A DNA stretch of 64,000 nucleotides, taken from the NCBI GenBank assembly GCA_017558005.1, contig JAFYWN010000015.1:54998-118997 (forward strand). Direction: 5' to 3'. Shown piece after piece: positions 62,364 through 64,000 of this stretch; the stretch's first letter is position 1; each line of letters starts with the position of its first letter. Source of the DNA: Kiritimatiellia bacterium. Lineage in GTDB: Bacteria > Verrucomicrobiota > Kiritimatiellia > RFP12 > DVOR01. The notes beneath the pieces are model-generated. The model was not told the origin of the DNA. It was given only the letters and a program-made list of their open reading frames with translations, and searched no databases. A program made the position numbers and the translations under genes.

Positions 62364-63329
62364 TTAAAGATCGCTACCCACATCAGCGGTAGGCTCTGCC
62401 ACCATGACCTTGTCTTCGCGGAAGACATTTGCAAGTTCAGAATTTTCGATCTCAATCCAAGCAGACTTCAACTCAGAGCTAATCACGCTACCCTTCGCAA
62501 ACGGAGGAAGAATGTTATAAGCATCACCTTCCTTCTCAATCTTTACGAAGTCAACAGTGGTTGCAGGTGTAACGGTTTCCTTGACATACCAAAGAGGCAA
62601 GAACTTGTAAGGCCACCAAGCCCAACGCGTGACTTCAGGCGTCAACTGATAGTTCTTGCCCAACGAAATCTGTGCATACTTACCATCGCCGCGGGTTTGA
62701 ATAACCTTACCTTCCGGCAACAAACGAGATGCTATCGTCTGTGCAAACTTGGTCGCATTCATTGCTGCAGCAATCGTAATTGCCTCACGAGCAGCCCCCT
62801 TTGCGGTATCGTCAATAGCCGAACGATACTTTTTCACCAAAATTGGCTCCTTCGTGCTCAAGTCAATCAAACGGAAATCGGTAATCACCTCTGCTCCACG
62901 AGCCTTGCTTGCATATGCAGTACGCTTCCAACCCTGCTTAGCAATATACGTAACAGACGATTCTGCCACAAGTGCCAACTGAGCTTCAGGAATTTCATCC
63001 TCGTTACCAGACAGCATCGCTTCACTTACAATAGCGATACCATTTTTACGATCAACCGTATCGAACCAACCAAGCCCCGTCAATTTCGTAGCAAGAGCAC
63101 TTTCCATTTCGCTAGCCAAATAATTATCATTTGACGGATCAGACGAGTGCTTGATTGACTTCGACAAAATTGCAATTTTATAACGCGATTCAGGAAGCGG
63201 ACGAGTAATTACATCCTCAGCCTTCTGAAGGTCGCGTGCTGTTTGTTTAACTTCTAACGGATTCACTGCCGCACAGCCGCTCATCAACGCAGCAAGAGCA
63301 ATACCCGTAATAATCGTTGCTTTCTTCAT
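62364..63329 (-). CDS. Lipoprotein, first gene of the CsgG operon
   Basis: 321 residues from the ATG at 63329 (AAAGGG upstream); 42 extra upstream codons lie in the promoter region. Lipobox LMSGC with Cys19. The body (about 50-215) resembles a CsgG-type ABA domain (YKIAILSKSIKHSS...SEMESALATKLTGLGWFDTVDR), followed by a conserved beta domain (YAQISLGKNYQLTPEVTRW). Probably anchored in the outer membrane. It is directly downstream of a promoter with a G11 tract, so its expression and that of the whole operon may switch. Confidence 0.75.
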   Translation of the reverse strand: MKKATIITGIALAALMSGCAAVNPLEVKQTARDLQKAEDVITRPLPESRYKIAILSKSIKHSSDPSNDNYLASEMESALATKLTGLGWFDTVDRKNGIAIVSEAMLSGNEDEIPEAQLALVAESSVTYIAKQGWKRTAYASKARGAEVITDFRLIDLSTKEPILVKKYRSAIDDTAKGAAREAITIAAAMNATKFAQTIASRLLPEGKVIQTRGDGKYAQISLGKNYQLTPEVTRWAWWPYKFLPLWYVKETVTPATTVDFVKIEKEGDAYNILPPFAKGSVISSELKSAWIEIENSELANVFREDKVMVAEPTADVGSDL

Positions 63330-63431
63330 TATCGAACCCTTTCGTTCGCAACATCTATACAAAAGATGCCGTAAAAAATACCTCTTCCTAGAATCTGCAA
63401 ACACCGATTTACTATTCAAAGGACAATGGCT

Positions 63432-63460
63432 ATTATAGTACCCCCCCCCCCGCATTGCAA
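63432..63460 (-). promoter_or_regulatory. Promoter with an 11-nt G tract in the spacer (putative phase-variable)
   Basis: On the minus strand TTGCAA (63460-63455), exactly 17 bp, TATAAT (63437-63432). Eleven of the 17 spacer bases are one uninterrupted G run (63451-63441). Slippage would change the spacer to 16 or 18 and alter promoter strength, as known for fimbrial and opacity genes in Haemophilus and Neisseria. It drives the lipoprotein-CsgG-DUF6844 operon. Confidence 0.8.
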
Positions 63461-63792
63461 CCTCTTTTTAATTCATACCCATCCTGAGGTGTGATGAAAA
63501 GAAGATAATCTATTGTAATTTCAATAGGTTATGGTTTCTGAAAAAAATTAAAATAACCTCGTTTACACCCTCGTCTTGAGGGTAACGTACCGATTCTGCG
63601 TAGGGTTAAAAATGAAACCTGCGCAACCGCTTATCGGTTATGCCCATTAACTGAGCACAATTATTCCCAAGCCCCACCCCAAAAATCCCCTATCCTTAAT
63701 AAAAGGGAGGCAACACTCGCCTCTTCCTCGCGACAATCCCACCCTTTCCGCACCCAACACCAGCCCAATCCAAGCCGACTTACCCGCCAAAC
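63461..63792. other. Intergenic region upstream of the second IS256-type element
   Basis: No gene. Two small stems: CTATTG/CAATAG (63511-63528) and ACCCTC/GAGGGT (63567-63583). No recognised RNA family. Confidence 0.5.
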
Positions 63793-63850
63793 CCATTGGG
63801 TTTCAAAGTCAAATCCATTGGGTTTCAAAGTCAAATCCATTGGGTTTCAT
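63793..63850. repeat. 22-bp direct repeats beside the IS end
   Basis: CCATTGGGTTTCAAAGTCAA (plus AT) starts at 63793 and 63815, with a third, partial unit at 63837, all at exactly 22 bp. The IS left end begins 24 bp later. Confidence 0.8.
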
Positions 63851-63860
63851 TTCTTCAATA

Positions 63861-64000
63861 GATAGTGTAACATTCTTTCTGTAAATTACTTTTGGAAGGA
63901 AAGATGTTTGAAGAACGGAAGCCCGTCTAAAAGAAAGCCCCTACAAGCCCCCTCGCGAGGGGGCTTGTAGGGCGCGCCGATTCATAGTATTCTCATAACA
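63861..64000 (+). mobile_element. IS256-type element, left end only (continues past the window)
   Basis: Terminal GATAGTGTAACATTCTTTCT and then GTAAATT match the remnant at 56421. The leader has a perfect hairpin (CTACAAGCCCCCTCGC/GCGAGGGGGCTTGTAG) and GGGCGCGCCGATTCATAG, matching GGGCGCGCCGATTCGTAG of the remnant. A transposase gene should begin about 20 bp beyond the window. Confidence 0.8.

Noticed and set aside
57621..63329. Flagellar H-ring (FlgO/P/T) genes
   Set aside because: Only generic CsgG/LPP20-like similarity is visible, with two DUF6844-like genes added and no flagellar gene in the window.

Overview
The window looks like a chromosome segment of a Gram-negative bacterium of the PVC superphylum, most likely a gut-type Verrucomicrobiota/Kiritimatiellota relative. 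The main evidence is a five-gene pilus locus in the same order as Akkermansia Amuc_1098-1102, a TolQ/ExbB-ExbD-ExbD operon ending in a TonB-like anchor fused to an alpha/alpha-toroid domain, secreted GH18 and GH20 enzymes, and a BspA-type leucine-rich repeat protein. Lineage is inference; no rRNA gene is present. Most genes use clear AAAGG/GGAG ribosome sites and sigma70-type promoters whose -10 box is often TATACT. A subset has the -10 box 5-9 nt from the start codon, suggesting leaderless mRNAs.

Layout, left to right. 0.3-1.4 kb: reverse rubrerythrin and a PerR repressor under a promoter overlapping a PerR-box-like palindrome. 1.6-2.6 kb: a REP-associated tyrosine transposase flanked by dispersed GATAGRCAAAG-type repeats. 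2.9-5.2 kb: secreted GH20 hexosaminidase. 5.6-13.5 kb: an envelope operon (two secreted TPR proteins, proton channel, two ExbD, TonB-like/toroid fusion). 14-20.4 kb: gyrA, a metallophosphoesterase, ettA and two tandem membrane PH-like paralogues. 20.6-22.1 kb: tRNA-Val, then 1.3 kb without genes but with degenerate tandem repeats. 22.1-30.4 kb (minus): the Amuc_1098-1102-like pilus locus. 30.6-32.3 kb: truA and an rluD-family synthase. 32.4-39.5 kb (minus): chitinase and a 1.45 kres LRR protein. 39.9-43.2 kb: small conserved and hypothetical proteins. 43.2-49.4 kb (minus): a visibly AT-richer island with a duplicated two-gene module, each pairing a sigma70-region-4-only protein with a protein carrying a C2H2 finger (one fused to an N-formylglutamate-amidohydrolase-like domain), plus a VWA protein and two unknowns. 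50.0-55.1 kb (minus): tRNA-Thr x2, tuf, rpmG, tRNA-Trp, secE, nusG, rplKAJL; the usual rpoBC does not follow. 55.6-57.0 kb: a DUF5714 protein and an IS256-family remnant. 57.1-63.5 kb (minus): a six-gene envelope operon (lipoprotein, CsgG-like, LPP20/FlgT-like, two DUF6844-like paralogues, a small secreted protein) whose promoter has an 11-nt G tract in its 17-nt spacer, a layout typical of phase variation. The window ends inside the left end of a second copy of the IS256-type element.

The strongest candidates for undescribed biology are the sigma-region-4/zinc-finger module island, the apparently phase-variable CsgG/DUF6844 operon, and the proton-channel operon with the TonB-like/toroid fusion. 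All functional claims rest on motif recognition by eye; no alignment, database search or folding program was run.
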